64,000 nucleotides of DNA, from the NCBI GenBank assembly GCA_019722365.1, contig JADFUC010002337.1:1-64000 (forward strand), given 5' to 3'. Shown piece by piece: positions 49,101-60,859 of the stretch. Under the pieces are notes generated by a model. The model worked only from the letters and a program-made list of their open reading frames with translations, did no database searches and was not told the origin of the DNA. Origin of the DNA: Lithospermum erythrorhizon. Taxonomy: Eukaryota > Streptophyta > Magnoliopsida > Boraginales > Boraginaceae. Positions within the stretch are counted from its first letter, which is position 1. Each line of letters opens with the position of its first letter. The position numbers were made by a program, and so were the translations under genes.

Positions 49101-49522
49101 TTGCAAAGCATAACTATTTAAATAATGATAAAATGAAGTAGTTAGAAATGGAATACCTGATGACCCATAGGTAAAGCAAGAAGACAAGGAGAAGAGCGAC
49201 TAGACATAACACAGTGAAGCCTAAAAGAAGCCTCAAGAGAAACAAAAGCAGTATGAAAAAAGCAATGAGTCTCCAAAGAAAGCAGATTGATCTGAAGAGG
49301 AATGAGAGCTGGAGGATGGCATGTGCCGTGCACGTGAGGTTGGTAGGTTGGTACATCTGGGTTGTCGACTATCCCTGGATCACTTATCACTGCGTACATC
49401 ATTGGGCCCTGAGGGAGGAGAGACTCCATTTCCCTCATCGCCCGAGGCGGCGCCACCGCGTAGTAGAGCCTTTTCGACAGTCTCAGCCCTTCTTCTACGG
49501 CTGAGGAGAACTCGTCCGCCAT
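43164..49522 (-). CDS. VIT and von Willebrand A domain protein, plant ITIH-related family, 13 exons, two frame disturbances
   Basis: Exons (minus, 5'->3'): 49157-49522, 48825-48977, 48534-48746, 48353-48442, 48116-48227, 47539-47798, 46335-46491, 45978-46055, 45035-45132, 44749-44919, 44021-44095, 43633-43737, 43164-43490; all introns GT-AG. Total 2205 nt, about 734 residues. The N-terminus (SKRLYYAV; YAVISDPGIVDNPD; YQPHVHGTCHPPALIPLQ) and exons 2-5 form the VIT-like part. The vWA domain keeps all three metal-site loops: FLVDISGS, SGGTNIL, ILITDG. The last exon is Cys-rich (CCGKLCDVICCMCCIRVC), perhaps membrane-associated. It resembles Arabidopsis At1g19110 from memory; its biochemical role is poorly known. 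Exon 5 has one base too many (A run at 48154-48157) and exon 6 one too few (near 47715-47740), so the literal reading meets a stop in exon 6: a pseudogenised copy or sequence errors. Confidence 0.85.
44480..44495. repeat. (TA)8 microsatellite in intron 10 of the vWA gene
   Basis: Uninterrupted TA dinucleotides in the intron between exons 10 and 11. Confidence 0.9.
46636..46770 (+). mobile_element. Au-like SINE fragment in intron 6 of the vWA gene
   Basis: The strings CGGAAACAACCTCCCTG, CACAGGGGTAAGGTTGCGTA and a following TCCGACCTCCCCTTTACCC resemble the 3' half of the plant Au SINE family (GGAAACAGCCTCTCT ... AGGGGTAAGG-CTGCGTACA). Au SINEs are RNA polymerase III-derived and mobilised by LINE enzymes. 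The fragment is diverged; boundaries are approximate. Confidence 0.6.
47145..47235 (-). mobile_element. Second Au-like SINE fragment, opposite orientation, intron 6
   Basis: Read on the minus strand: CTCTACCCACAGGGGTAACG, then GTAAAATCCACCCCAGCCCT, then GGGCATGTTGTTTCTGTTGTT. The order matches the Au SINE 3' region and its TTG-repeat tail. It lies about 400 bp from the plus-strand fragment in the same intron. Confidence 0.6.
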
Positions 49523-49685
49523 GGGAAATTATGTTTTTTTGCCAAGGTAACCAATGGAAGAAAGTGGACGTTGCGTCAACGCTGCTGTTATTCAATCTTT
49601 TTGGACCGACACTTTAATATTTCAATTTCCTTAATAATTCCAGCATCATCTTATCCGTTTTCTATAATACCCAACATTCATTCAA

Positions 49686-49693
49686 CTTTTATA
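49686..49693 (-). promoter_or_regulatory. TATA box of the vWA gene
   Basis: TATAAAAG on the minus strand, 164 bases upstream of the start codon. This would place transcription start near 49660 and give a 5' UTR of roughly 135 bases. Confidence 0.5.
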
Positions 49694-49699
49694 CTCTAC

Positions 49700-52600
49700 A
49701 ACATTTTGTTTAATAAAACACTTTTATCTAATATTCTTATTTACTTATATTTTTATTTTATGATTAAATAATTATAACAATTGTCGCTTATAATTAAATA
49801 ATAATTAAACACGCAAATATAAATTATTTTTCGATATTTTTAAAAACAAATTTATATAAATATTTATTTTAAATAATTTTAATCTCATATTCTAATTTAT
49901 TTTTTCAGAATAACAAACACAGTTAATCAAAATAATAATTAAATAAAGAAAAGTTACAAATAATAAGAATGCAAAGACACACAAACCACGCTATAAATCA
50001 ATAAAATAATTCATATTAACATAATCGGGACGACACTACAATCAAACTCTTTAAAGACCTTAAAAATTTAATTACGAAACATTCCGAATCCTTGCCCGCA
50101 CTCGGTTGTCAGATCCTCAGACCGTGATCGACGATCCGGTCCGTTTCGCAAGGTCGATCATAACCTCCAGCTTCGAAGCCATACACTCAAATGGATGTTC
50201 CCAAACAAGAACTGTGCCTAAACACTCCGAATTTATCAAGTCAAGAATCTGACTTAAAGAGTTTTACTTTCTAACTAAATAGTATTCAGTATCAAAGTCA
50301 ACTTACTTGAAATAATCCCGACTTTTACGACCAAGTAATAATCGGAAGATTGCTCTACTTAAAACAAACTCAACTAGATAAGTGTAACTATACCACTCAT
50401 CTTTTCCCTCCTTATTAAGAAAAGAAATGATTACCATCGTGGCTTCGCTCTTATTAGACACCTTCTACTATTTATGACACCTCGTGCTTGCTTTTATTTT
50501 TGCTTCTCGAGGCTAAGAAACCCTATCTTAATTTACTTATAAAAACAAGACACAAAATATTTTTGTTCTCATAATTCCTTCCCCATTTCAACTTTTTTCT
50601 TTCCTTTGTTGTTGTTTTTTCCAGTTAAACCCCGCCTAAGGTCATTAATTAAAGCAAAATAATTGTCAATAGATCGCTTTGGGTTAAACCCAAAAAAACA
50701 AAATAAAACATTAAATCAGATCTGTGCAGTGCGGGGCTAATCACACAAACATAAGCCAAAAGAAAAGAAACAAAGAAATAAAAAATCCATAAAAATAATA
50801 CAAAAATACAAAAACCTTAATAACACCCACATGCGGCGACCAGTCTTCACCGCAAAGAAAACAACTAGAGCCAAGATACTGGAATCAACTACTTAAATAT
50901 GGGACAATTTATTTGTAGATCAATTATCTGAGAAGTTTCCCATCCACCATCTCGGACGCCAGAGAAGGATTGTCGTTTACAAGTGCAGCGAGCCACCTAA
51001 TCGTACCGGCTTATTTTTGTTCACGCTAAATATGGATCGGGCCCGCCTCGCTAACCCGCAAAAAGAAATAACTGACCACCCTATTGCCGCCACGAGCTTA
51101 CTTTGCACCATGCGGAAAAGTAAGGAATCGCCCACCGGAGATCCGTGAAACCTCTAATGTAAATACTCCAACAGGAGGCGCTGGAAAGTTAAAGACCAAA
51201 GCAAAGTGTAAGGTAAACGAAACTCACAACCATAACAATACTAACTCCGAACATCTCGAATGATACCTAAGGTTACTCTACATCCTTTAAAAAGCACCAT
51301 CAAGATTAAGTTTAAAGTGACCCTCTGAGGTTTGAGCCACATCAACTTACCGGCTTCTGGCTGCTCAGAGGACGGATATCAACAAGGCAGCAACCTCGAG
51401 GTACCCCTTCCAATGATTATAATGTAGCATGCTAGAATGGACAATGATAGAAAGACAATGATTAATACGCTTGACAATCCCATGAAAGCAGCATCGTTGT
51501 TTCCATGTTTAGCCTTATTATGGCCACCCATAACGATCAAAGAATTATATCTAGCCCAAGGATATGACCCTCATTTCATTATTGCCGAGGCTCCAAAGCT
51601 TTGAAGACAAGATAGAGTTGGAGGAAAATCTGCCTGAATCTAAAACATGTTATTAATGATCCCAGACTAATAGCAATTGGATTGGTATAAAGACATTGCT
51701 GAGGCTTCTTCGATACTCCACACAACATTGACATTTGTGAGGCTTAATCGGGATAAACTTCCTTTTGTTGTTATTCTCCTCTTAACTCATAACCTTAAAG
51801 TTGCTTTCAAGTTTTAAGAAGTAAAAGTGTTGATATCGAATAGGTGATTCAAGTGGTAAAGTTAAGATATTTGGCCTGACTCCAAAGCGACTAATCATAT
51901 CACATTGCTTATAATCTTTCATACATTATATGTAATCGATATTTGGATTGTTGTAAGTAATAACTATTAAAAGGATTACGCAGTATGTTGATAAGGATAA
52001 TTAATGAGGTGGATATATGAAAAGTTATTTATTGAGATGAGATTTAGTAAAATGTGATCTTGATTATATTAGTTACGTAATGGTACACGGTATAAGTACT
52101 TGGTAACGGGTTGATTGAACTAATTGGTCAGAAGAGAAACTAGAAGAATAGCAAATATAAGAGATATTGGAATGTTATAGATTTGAGATATTATAATATG
52201 ACTATATATGGGTAAAGAGTTAATGTTATAAAATAACTTTTAAATGATAGTATATAATAAAGAATGTAAATTTAATAGAAAGGAATAACTTATCATTGGA
52301 TAACATGAAGATTTAGAGAAAACACTAAAAATGAATTGTTGTGATATTGATGTGAATATAGGATGTTGAGGATTTCACGATGTTAGCGTGAAGATAACAT
52401 GACGCATGTAACGCAAGATTATGAAAGTTGATTGTCGAGTCAGGAAATGTGATGATGTAGTAGTTAATAATAAGGTGATAATAACATTATCATAAGATGA
52501 GTTATATAAATTAGATATTGTCCATATGTGTATTGTATAATCTTATGGTCAGAAAGTATGAGATATCAAGAGTGTTTTGATAGGAGTATTTATGACAACT

Positions 52601-52869
52601 GATCAATTACTTGATGGTAGTAGCTTAAAATAATAGCATATGTATCAGAATATGTTGATTTAAATACTGCATCACTAAGTCATGATTGATAGTAATATAT
52701 ATAAAAAATAATGGTAACATGATGATGATAAATGACGAGATAGGATGTATCGAGAAATTTTTGAGGTCACAATACGATATTTAGTGATATCGAGATGGTT
52801 ATGTATTAGCATGACGTTATGATATGCCAATATTATGAAAGTGGACATGACGAGTCAGGAGTTATGATT
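49700..52869. other. AT-rich and repeat-derived DNA without a supported gene
   Basis: After the promoter of the vWA gene the sequence becomes AT-rich (to about 50020), then changes to a composition like LTR retrotransposon debris (50030-51700), then to a GATG/TGAT-rich stretch (51700-52870) that resembles the body of a plus-strand LTR leading into the minisatellite at 52870. No protein motif, LTR end or primer site could be identified. Confidence 0.35.
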
Positions 52870-53335
52870 TTATATATGTCCGGTATTCTCTAGAATTAAT
52901 GGCCTCATAGGATCACCGACCGCAAATCAAAGGCAATGCTGTCCGGTATTTGTTAATCAATGACCTATAGTCCGTATTCAATGGAATCAACGGTCATATG
53001 ATTTAAATTTAAAATGCGATTGTGTGTGTACTCTATTCAAGTAGTCTTTATGTTGAGATGATCTCGATTTTATCCGCTTGTTGAGTAGAAGCAAATGTAT
53101 AATTGATTATTATATTATTTGGTCCTCGTCACGAGTAAGCAACGAGTGACGCGGATTACATTATTGTGTCCTCGCTTGCGGAGTAGGTACAATGAGTGAT
53201 ATCATTATTGTTAATATTTTGTCCTCGCTTGTCGAGTAGTAGCTAAATGAGTGCCATTGATTATTACATTATTTTAACCGCTTGTCGGAGTAAGCAACGA
53301 GTACGCCGATTATTACATTATTACGCTCTTGTTTG
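52870..53335 (+). repeat. Two adjacent minisatellites in LTR-like DNA
   Basis: First array (52877-53000): three diverged units containing GTCCGGTATT followed by AAT-AATGACCTATAG or similar. Second array (about 53055-53335): about five units of roughly 60 bp with the order GTCCTCGCTTGTCGAGTA, AGCAACGAGTGACG, GATTATTACATTATTT. The units diverge by small indels. Such arrays are common inside plant LTRs. Confidence 0.8.
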
Positions 53336-53389
53336 TCAGAGCATTAAAGAACGAAAGTGACGTTGAACTTTCTTCTATTAGAGGGCAGG

Positions 53390-54090
53390 CTCTAATAGAG
53401 GGCCTTACCATTGAACTTCTTCTTGAATTTTTTCTTGTTTTGGACCACCAAAACAGAAGTAGGAGTTTTAACCTTCCCCAGATTCGTCTCAGCATTAGTG
53501 ATCATCTTATGCGCCTGCTTAGATAACTCACACTTATGCATATTGTGTTCATGATAAACCGAGAGAACTTTTCCGAAGAGATTGTGGATAAGGTCTACAA
53601 CCAGTTTTTCAAACACCGAGCTCAGACATTGAGTCGCTCACCAAGCTTCATTTGGCTTTAATGATATTGGGTTTTCGCAATGGCCCTATTTGGTTAACTT
53701 GCCGCCAATGCAGAGCACAGACATTGTCATATATCTCGCTTCTCTACTTCCTTTCGGAATAACTCATCGAAGCAGGTATATGCCAGGCGCTTTCGCCTTC
53801 ATATCGGTGCGCTCTGGAACGCAGTTCCATATCGGGTAGCATAAGACATTGACATTCCACACCAATGCTTCAGGCTTTCTCAGTTCCTTTCCTACAGCGC
53901 AAGGCCATTGTCCGGATGTCAGCCCTAGTGTTCATCATCACAGCCTGCTTCTTCCGCTGAGAACAATCCTCAAGTTTCGAGACCAACCATCAAAGTTCGA
54001 AGTTGTGCTGTTTGCACTTCTCGCGGTGCACTCGGTTAGTTTAGTTAGCAGGGTAATGCATTTCAATTCTACAAGAACGAGTATGTAAAT
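53390..54090 (-). pseudogene. Ty1/copia-like gag remnant, copy 2
   Basis: The minus-strand frame 53392-53616 reads ...LGKVKTPTSVLVVQNKKKFKK... with a lysine-rich end, the usual form near the Gag C-terminus in plant copia elements. The DNA matches copy 1 (30530-31191) in order: GGACCACCAAAA, CCCAGATTC, AACCGAGAGAACTTTTC, and the downstream CAATGCC... parts. It is broken by frameshifts, like copy 1. The left boundary with the minisatellite at about 53340 is abrupt. Confidence 0.55.
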
Positions 54091-55582
54091 GACAAATAGC
54101 TAGTAATCTATCATGTCAAACACTAAAAAATAAATTGTAAAGTAATATTAATACTCAAATCTCACAAAATATATTAAAATGCAAGATCTACTATGCTAGA
54201 TTTCAAACTGGCAACACTACATACATTTTGAAAGACTCAACACAATAAGAGGGCTAATCAACCAATTTGCAACACGAACATCCTTTTGTGTTACTAGCAT
54301 GCCTATAGGACGCTACCTACCGTATATCACCGAAGCCCACAACGTTAGTGGAAATCACCGTTAAGCAACCAATTAAACTAATTTATTACTTGAACGATCA
54401 TCCGTAAGCAAACAATGCTAATGAAATCACTTCATCATGATCCATTGTCATACTCGCCACGATATCAAGACACTGCCATCACAGCAGTTCAGTTATCTGG
54501 ATAAGTTGCACAACTTTTAAAATTGGTTTCTTGGATAATGCTTGCTTAAATTTTATGGTGAGATTCATATATTTGATTAATTATTTAACATGTTATATAT
54601 ACTCAGTTAAATATACACTTCTGAAAAATAAAATAAATAATATACATTTAGGAGATATATATGATATGACCCTAAGATAATAATAAACCTATTACAACAC
54701 TTTCAAGTGTAATCTTGTATTCTTCAGCTTTTGAAAACTTCCAGGCTGACATGGTGAAACGCCATCTTCAATGTCTCCACGGTTGTATATTTATTTACTA
54801 ACCCACCAAGCATAAAGACGCAGTTTCTCAGGGAAAATAAACAAAATAAATAATAAAACACCAAAGAAGTCATGTACAACGACAAACGGCTCGCAGAGCC
54901 GCATTTGAAAACACAAATCCGCGCCATATCAATATATCCCCTTTCCATTCTCATTACAATATATATAAAATTAAAACACATAAACTATGCATTTAATAAA
55001 TATATTAAACTATATGGAATAAATGACTCATAAAAGTCATTAAGCATTTTTAATGCAATTAAGTATAAATGCAATAAGTATGCAATAAACATGTCATCAA
55101 TACATAATAAACATGCACTTAATACGTAATAAACATGCAATCAATACATATTTAATATGTAATAAACATGTCATCAATACATAATAAACATCATTTAATA
55201 TGTAATAAACATGCAATCAATATAATTGAATGTACTTAATATGCAATAAATATTAATTATGACGCTGAGATAATTACCTCAATTAAATTCACCTCAAATA
55301 TAAGGATCGACAATCATATAAATAGTTTCCATTTTGATTTACAAACCAAAATAAATCACATAAATATTCAATTTAAATGTGATTGGATTTTAAATTCAAA
55401 TTTGAATCTCATAATTAAATCCATGAAATATGTATAATTAAATGCATTAATTATCATATATATTTTTGTGTCCAATAATTATTACAATAATTATTTCATA
55501 TAATTTAACTAGATATTTGTTACTGATGATTATCCTTTAATAAATAAATATGTAAAAAGGGTCAAATAATGAAAGGACCATT
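54091..55582 (-). repeat. Copia-like leader/LTR region, copy 2, interrupted at 55583
   Basis: Parallels 31192-32640 of copy 1 through the string AAAAGG-(T)(C)AAATAATGAAAG, where the match stops because a Ty3/gypsy LTR begins at 55583. In copy 1 the sequence continues for about 700 bp further. This shows the Ty3 element inserted into, or recombined with, this copia copy. Confidence 0.6.
55060..55260. repeat. Tandem repeat of AATAAACATG units inside copia LTR
   Basis: A unit of about 44 bp, built around ATAATAAACATGCACTTAATA and GTAATAAACATGCAATCAATA, is repeated about four to five times. Copy 1 has only about one and a half such units (32205-32290), so the array expanded or contracted after the copies separated. 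Confidence 0.75.
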
Positions 55583-56926
55583 TGAAATAACCCGTTACGC
55601 CAAGTCGAATAAATTGTATTATATATATATTTGTCAAAAGGACCTGAAAATAGTTCTAATATTTAATAAAATCGATATAACAAGACTAGTATTAGATGGG
55701 TAGCGTAATTTATGTCACTAAAAAATAATAATATATTTGGATTCGCTACAAGATTTAAATACTTGGTGTTTTAAATAACACACACGAATCCTGAACTAAA
55801 ATTTTCCCTCTAAATATCTCACCTACCATCACTATCTAATCTTCATCAAAAACCCATTCCCTCGGCTCTTCCCCCATCGGGTGGGCCGAGATTCCATGTC
55901 CCCCCCCCCAAAAAAAAATTTTCCATTCCTTTGTTGCTCAAGATACAAAAGTTGGTTTATCATCTTCCCATCATCATCTTCACGTAAACAAGCGTAAGAA
56001 AGCTAATCTTTCGGCTATTTCATGAGATTTGAGATAGTTGACTTGCTAATTTGTTCTAAATTGTAATAATAAGTTCTTAGACCTTAAACTAGTTGATTAG
56101 AGGTTAAAGTTGGAAGCTTTTTGAGTATTTCTGCTTAATTATGGAAGGTTTGACTTTAGTTGACTTTTGAGTTTGAAGCTTTAAAATGGTATGGTGAGTT
56201 ATCGCCTGCTTGGAATTATGTGGTTATGAAGCCATAATAATCAATTCTTGGTGTTGAAATGTGCTGATGTAGCGTTGACTTTCCTTGACTTTTGTAGAAT
56301 TTGGAGTTAGGCATGTTTGATGAAGGTTAAATACTTGAGGATATATGGAAATAAATAGGATGTTCGGAGTTTATGTTGACTTTTTCGAAACGAAGTTGAC
56401 TTTAGCAAATTGCATTTAAGTGTTACAAAATATGATTGAGCTTTGGAATAGTTGCTTATAAGAGTTGAATTAGTTGTTGTTAAAGTACACTATGTCAATA
56501 GAGGGAATTATGTTAAAATGGGTAATTGTCTGAGGAAATTAATTTTGCTGATTGGAAGTTGTTTAAAGTGAAAGTTAGAGTGGGTGTCATGGTATTTAAT
56601 CGAATGGAGTGATGTTGTGGTTGAAGTTATTGTTGTGTTATTTTTTCGTTAAACGGGTGTAGTAATCTTTTTCACCTAGAACCGCGTTTCTGGTAACTAA
56701 AATATCATATAAGCTGGATAGTTAAAACTTAAATGTGATAAGGGTTAAAATTGTAGTAAGTATTAATTGTAAAATTTTGTGTATGTGTGATTAGGCGCGG
56801 ATCATGGGAAGAGACACGTGGACTAAGTAGGTGAGGCGATATTACGTTGTTAGCTGCAGTATTTATCTCACGGGGCGATTAATTTACTTTTTCGTGAATG
56901 TATCAAGACTCGAGAAGCGTAGCATG

Positions 56927-56977
<51 letters not shown>

Positions 56978-58255
56978 TGTGTTGATTATTGCAGTTGGAT
57001 TGTATGTGTTGTTTTATGATTCATAGGTGTTTTCGAGACGAAGTTGATTTCGTGACTGCTTTTGGTCATTTTGATGTTTGCAGTTCGTTGGTTGGATTGG
57101 CATAGCATGACTCATTGAGGAGTTGTTGATGAGGCGCGCTGGCTGGGATTACCTGGTGTTGTGCCTATAAGATAAGTGTGCGGAGTTGTTGATGTATGTG
57201 AGTTAAGCAATCAATACCTATACTCCCAAGTATAAGGCGCGACGAGCGGCACCTCGCTACGATTCGGGTAATAGCTATGTCGATTTCGCATAAGTTTCTC
57301 CCCGTTGTGTCGAGGTTGGGATTATATGCGCATTAGCAGAAAATCGCATATGAGTTGATATGAGTTGATACGAAGCGATATGAGTCGATCGAAAGCTGAC
57401 TCCGCCCGCGCGAGTCGATTGAGTCAGAGCGTGGAGTCGAGTAGTGCATAGTGTTGCTGGGCGCAGTTGTGAAAGGCCAAAGTGCCTGGGTATAGTCGTG
57501 GCGCTCTTACCATGTCGATCGGGTAGAATGTAGTTGTAATTTATTTGGGTATTGTTGTCACGTTTTTGGGAAATGATGATTATCTTGTCAATGTCCTTTA
57601 TTCAAATATTTATATCTAGTTGATCGCTCTATAAATTAAGTATTTTGGACAATGAATGCACGGATAATTTTTATATAATGGCCATGGCATTAGCAACATT
57701 TTGAAATACCCATCATCCTATGTAAAACTAATGATTTTAAATTACACTAATCGAGAGTGTGGGTTAATGTCCACTCTTGAGATAAATATTCACTAAGCTT
57801 CGCAGCTTACACTCCTATTCAAGCATGGAAGTATATTTCATTTGTGCCAAGATGTATGCAGAAAGAATTTTTCGAGCTTGTTCGAAAGTGGATCGTGCCT
57901 TAGAGCCTAGGGTGAGCGACGGGTATGTGAGATCCGCGCCTTGTTTTGGATCAGACTGCCACTGTATTGTCAGATTGCTGTATTTTGGGTATTGTTGTAT
58001 TTTGGGATTTCGCATTTCAGGCTGTATATCGAATTTTTAAAATGCTCAGAAAAGTTATCAAGGCACAAGGGTTAGGAACAATTACTCTATGGCTTTTTTT
58101 TTTTAAAACTGCCATTTTCAAAAAGTAGTTTGTTGTATCAAGTTTATTTATGAACAGTGTGTTCTTTAAATTGAGTCATCCATCAATCGTGACTCGTGTC
58201 CAGATTCAAATGATTCTAACCTAGTGGACGGCTTTCTTAATTCGCTAATGCTACA
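55583..58255 (+). repeat. 5' LTR of a Ty3/gypsy element (2.67 kb)
   Basis: Starts TGAAATAACCCGTTACGCC and ends GCTACA at 58255, four bases before the primer binding site. It shares ordered blocks with the LTR at 17125 and carries the CACTAAGCTTCGCAGCTTAC motif at 57791, 465 bp before its end. It contains a TA microsatellite (56928-56974) and a short array of ATATGAGTTGAT / ACGAAGCGAT units (57345-57392). The first base pair change TGTAAT to TGAAAT is a small departure from the family form. Confidence 0.75.
56928..56974. repeat. (TA)23 microsatellite
   Basis: A perfect run of TA dinucleotides, 47 bases, within the 5' LTR. An open frame over it translates as a Tyr-Ile repeat and is an artefact. 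Confidence 0.97.
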
Positions 58256-58258
58256 ATT

Positions 58259-58279
58259 TTGGGTATCGAGCCTAGGGTT
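58259..58279 (+). other. Primer binding site (initiator tRNA-Met type)
   Basis: TTGGGTATCGAGCCTAGGGTT follows the LTR end. It differs by small changes from TTGGTATCAGAGCCTAGG, the sequence complementary to the 3' end of initiator tRNA-Met used by most plant Ty3/gypsy elements to start minus-strand synthesis. Confidence 0.7.
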
Positions 58280-58389
58280 TCGTATTGTTGGGTTGTCTGT
58301 GATGGTTATAGGTTCTGGCCGCGTGTTTTCTTTTGAGCTGCGTTGGTTGAGTCTTTTCTTGCGTCTAAGTCTTTTCTTTCGTTTTTCAG

Positions 58390-59275
58390 AGACCTGGAGG
58401 ATGCCACCGGTAGCCAGACGCTAGAGTAACTGCCACGCAGAGGCCCAGGTAGACCGAGGGGTGCTGGAGGTAGGGCCAGAGGTGGCAGACACGCAGGTAG
58501 AGTTGTGGGCGAGAGCGAGCCCAGTGTGGAACAGCAGGGTTCCGGTGTACACTCCCCGATCCCCTGGGCTTGATCTCTGGGTTGTTGGGATGAAGCCGTA
58601 TGTCAGCAGACTCTGGTACATGCACAGATAGCAGCCCAGCAGGAGGTTGAGTTCCAGAGTAAGCTTTTCGACCGATTCCTGAAGAGAGATCCCCCAAAGT
58701 TCTTTGGAGTTGGTACACCGATTGAGGCGATCGAGTTCATTAGAGACTTGGAGACCATTTTCTGAGTCACGGGCATTGGAAAGAGCCGAGGCGGTTCGCC
58801 ACCTGCTGCATCGCATGAGAGTGCTCGTGATTTGTGGGCACTCCACGGTTATCTCCGATCGCTGCTAGAGAGGGTCTAGTGTCTTGGGAGCTTATAGCGC
58901 CATATTCTCGGGAGAATTATCGTATATACCCATATGGTCGCTTCTTGCAGTAGATCTATCTTAATGACTCAAAAGGCGAACGACTGGTGGATTATACGAG
59001 GCTATTTACTAAGTTATGCCGCCCGCCGTAGTCAGACACCCGACCGAGGAATAGAAGACAGTGTATTCCGTGACGGATGAGATGGAGATCCGCCATTACG
59101 TTATCGCCATGGACTTCACTAGTTTTCATGTTGAAAATGATGCCAGGTTTGCATGGCAAAAGAGGGGACGACAGAGATCAAGCAGTACTAGTGGACCTCC
59201 AGCTCGTGATTTCAAAGCAGTAGTGAGGATGCAGCTCCAGCAGATTGGTCAAGGCCGACCATTTCTGCACCGGTA
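58390..59275 (+). pseudogene. Ty3/gypsy gag remnant
   Basis: Opens with an Arg/Gly-rich stretch in one frame (RGPGRPRGAGGRARGG, 58438-58485). It continues in another as FQSKLFDRFLKRDPPKFFGV, TPIEAIEFIRDLE and TIF before a stop. This is the 'F--L-PP-F-G---P-EAE-W---LE--F' pattern of plant Ty3 Gag. Later frames (59061-59276) are too decayed to align. Position after the LTR and primer site agrees. Multiple stops and frameshifts make it non-functional. Confidence 0.7.
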
Positions 59276-59639
59276 GTTCAACCAGTTATTCTATTTTTGC
59301 CCTTCGCATTGCCTCGCTAGATTCAAGTGGGTCTCAGGAGGTATCCCTAGAGTTCCGAGTGCGCTTAGGTGTTTTCGCGGCGCGACCGGCCATATGATGT
59401 GATTGCGGGCAGGGAGATGCTCTGCTGGCGCTTGTCGGGCCGTCCGGACATATCAGTAAAGTGGATCGGCTCCTCTATTACGCAGTGCGCAAGCGAGTAC
59501 TTCATCAATTTACGCTCATGGTGGTGGATATCAGTGGAGTAGAGGTGATGCACCGGAGGCCGTGGACGCCAGGCCGAGGAGTCGGAAATAGCTGTGAAAA
59601 GATTTCTAGACCTAGTCGAGTGGTGCGGAGCTGGGCCAG

Positions 59640-59800
59640 GGCCAAGCATTTGTAATTACTCAAATAGAAGCTCAGATTCTCCTGTGAGCGAAGGTGTGTG
59701 CTCAATTTATGGGTTAAAAGCTAAAGTCTTGTTTGATTCCTCGAGCATCATTCATTCATATTCTCACCCTTCCCAAAGATATTCCTATAACTCTAAAATT
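59640..59800 (+). pseudogene. Ty3/gypsy protease remnant
   Basis: The reading VCSIYGLKAKVLFDSSSIIH, followed by SYSHP, corresponds to the aspartic protease motif 'V-GL-A-VLFDSGASHSF-S'. The catalytic triplet is DSS instead of DSG. Further right, a degraded 'LGMDWL---HAVVD-H-KK' region can be traced near 59930-60000. The frame is broken. Confidence 0.65.
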
Positions 59801-60149
59801 CTGCCATACCACTTCTAATTTTACCGGTAGGGAAGTTTGTTAGACTGACAGGTACTTAGAACCCGTCCCTTAAGTATTTAATCAATGTCTCGAGATGACT
59901 TACTCTCAGATGAATGATTTGACCTTATTTTGGGGGATGGATTTGGTTAGGGAGACATCATGTAGTGATAGATTGTCATCTTAAGAAGATTGGAAATATC
60001 TAGTCTTGGAAATCTAAGATCTTTTTTCTCAGTGATGAAAAATTCCTTTCCTCTTGCCTCATTTCATTTTATGCTGCCCATAAGATGTTGAGATCGATGT
60101 TATTATCTTGCCCATGTTGTTGACGCAAGTAAGGAGGGGATTGAACTAA

Positions 60150-60730
60150 GAGAGGTGCGTGTCATGTGTGAGTATGTCGATGTGTTTCCTGAGGAGTTGC
60201 CGGGACTTCCTCCCGTGCGAAAAGTGGAGTTTTCATAGAATTACTTCCTAATACTACTCCGATTTCTATGGGGCACTTTATAAAATGGCTCCTTTAGGTT
60301 GAAGGAAGGAGTTGGGAAGACCTCAATTGTAAGAATTGTTGGATATGGATTTGTTCGACCAAGCAGTTCACCTTAAAAGCTCCTATATTGTTTGTCAAGA
60401 AGAAGGATGGATCTCTCGCTGTCAGGTATCGATTATAGGCAAATAACAAGATAACAATTAAGAATTGATATCCGTTGCCTAGATTGATGACTGCTTGATC
60501 AATTGAGGATGCCTGCATTTTCTAAGATTGACTTGAGGTCGTTAAATGCTTGAGGATTAAGAAGGATGATGTATCAAGTCGCAAGATTTAGAACAAGATA
60601 CGGGCACTACGAAGTTTTTGGTGACGCTGCTTGCACCGCCGCTGCTTATGGATCTTATGAATCGGGTATTCCTTTCTTACATGGATAAATTTTGTGGTGT
60701 TTATTGATAACATTTTTGATATATTCTAGC
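60150..60730 (+). pseudogene. Ty3/gypsy reverse transcriptase remnant
   Basis: Recognisable blocks in changing frames: VCEYVDVFPEELPGLPPVRK (60165-60225), LFVKKKDGS (60388-60414), MDLMNRVFLSYMDK (60648-60690) and VVFIDNIF (60694-60717). The last is the active-site block, where the usual FIDD reads FIDN, so one catalytic aspartate is lost. Frameshifts occur between almost all blocks. The order is that of Ty3/gypsy RT. Confidence 0.8.
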
Positions 60731-60859
60731 AGTGTAGGGAGAGAAATGGAGTACTTGAGAATCGTGGCCGTGGTACTTGAGAAACAATTAAAAAATTGCG
60801 CTAAATGTGATTTCAAGAGAGGGTATAAGGACCTAAAAAGTTGAAGTTGTAATGAATTG

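Noticed and set aside
56831..57019. 62-codon frame with a Tyr-Ile repeat
   Set aside because: It is the translation of a TA microsatellite inside an LTR.
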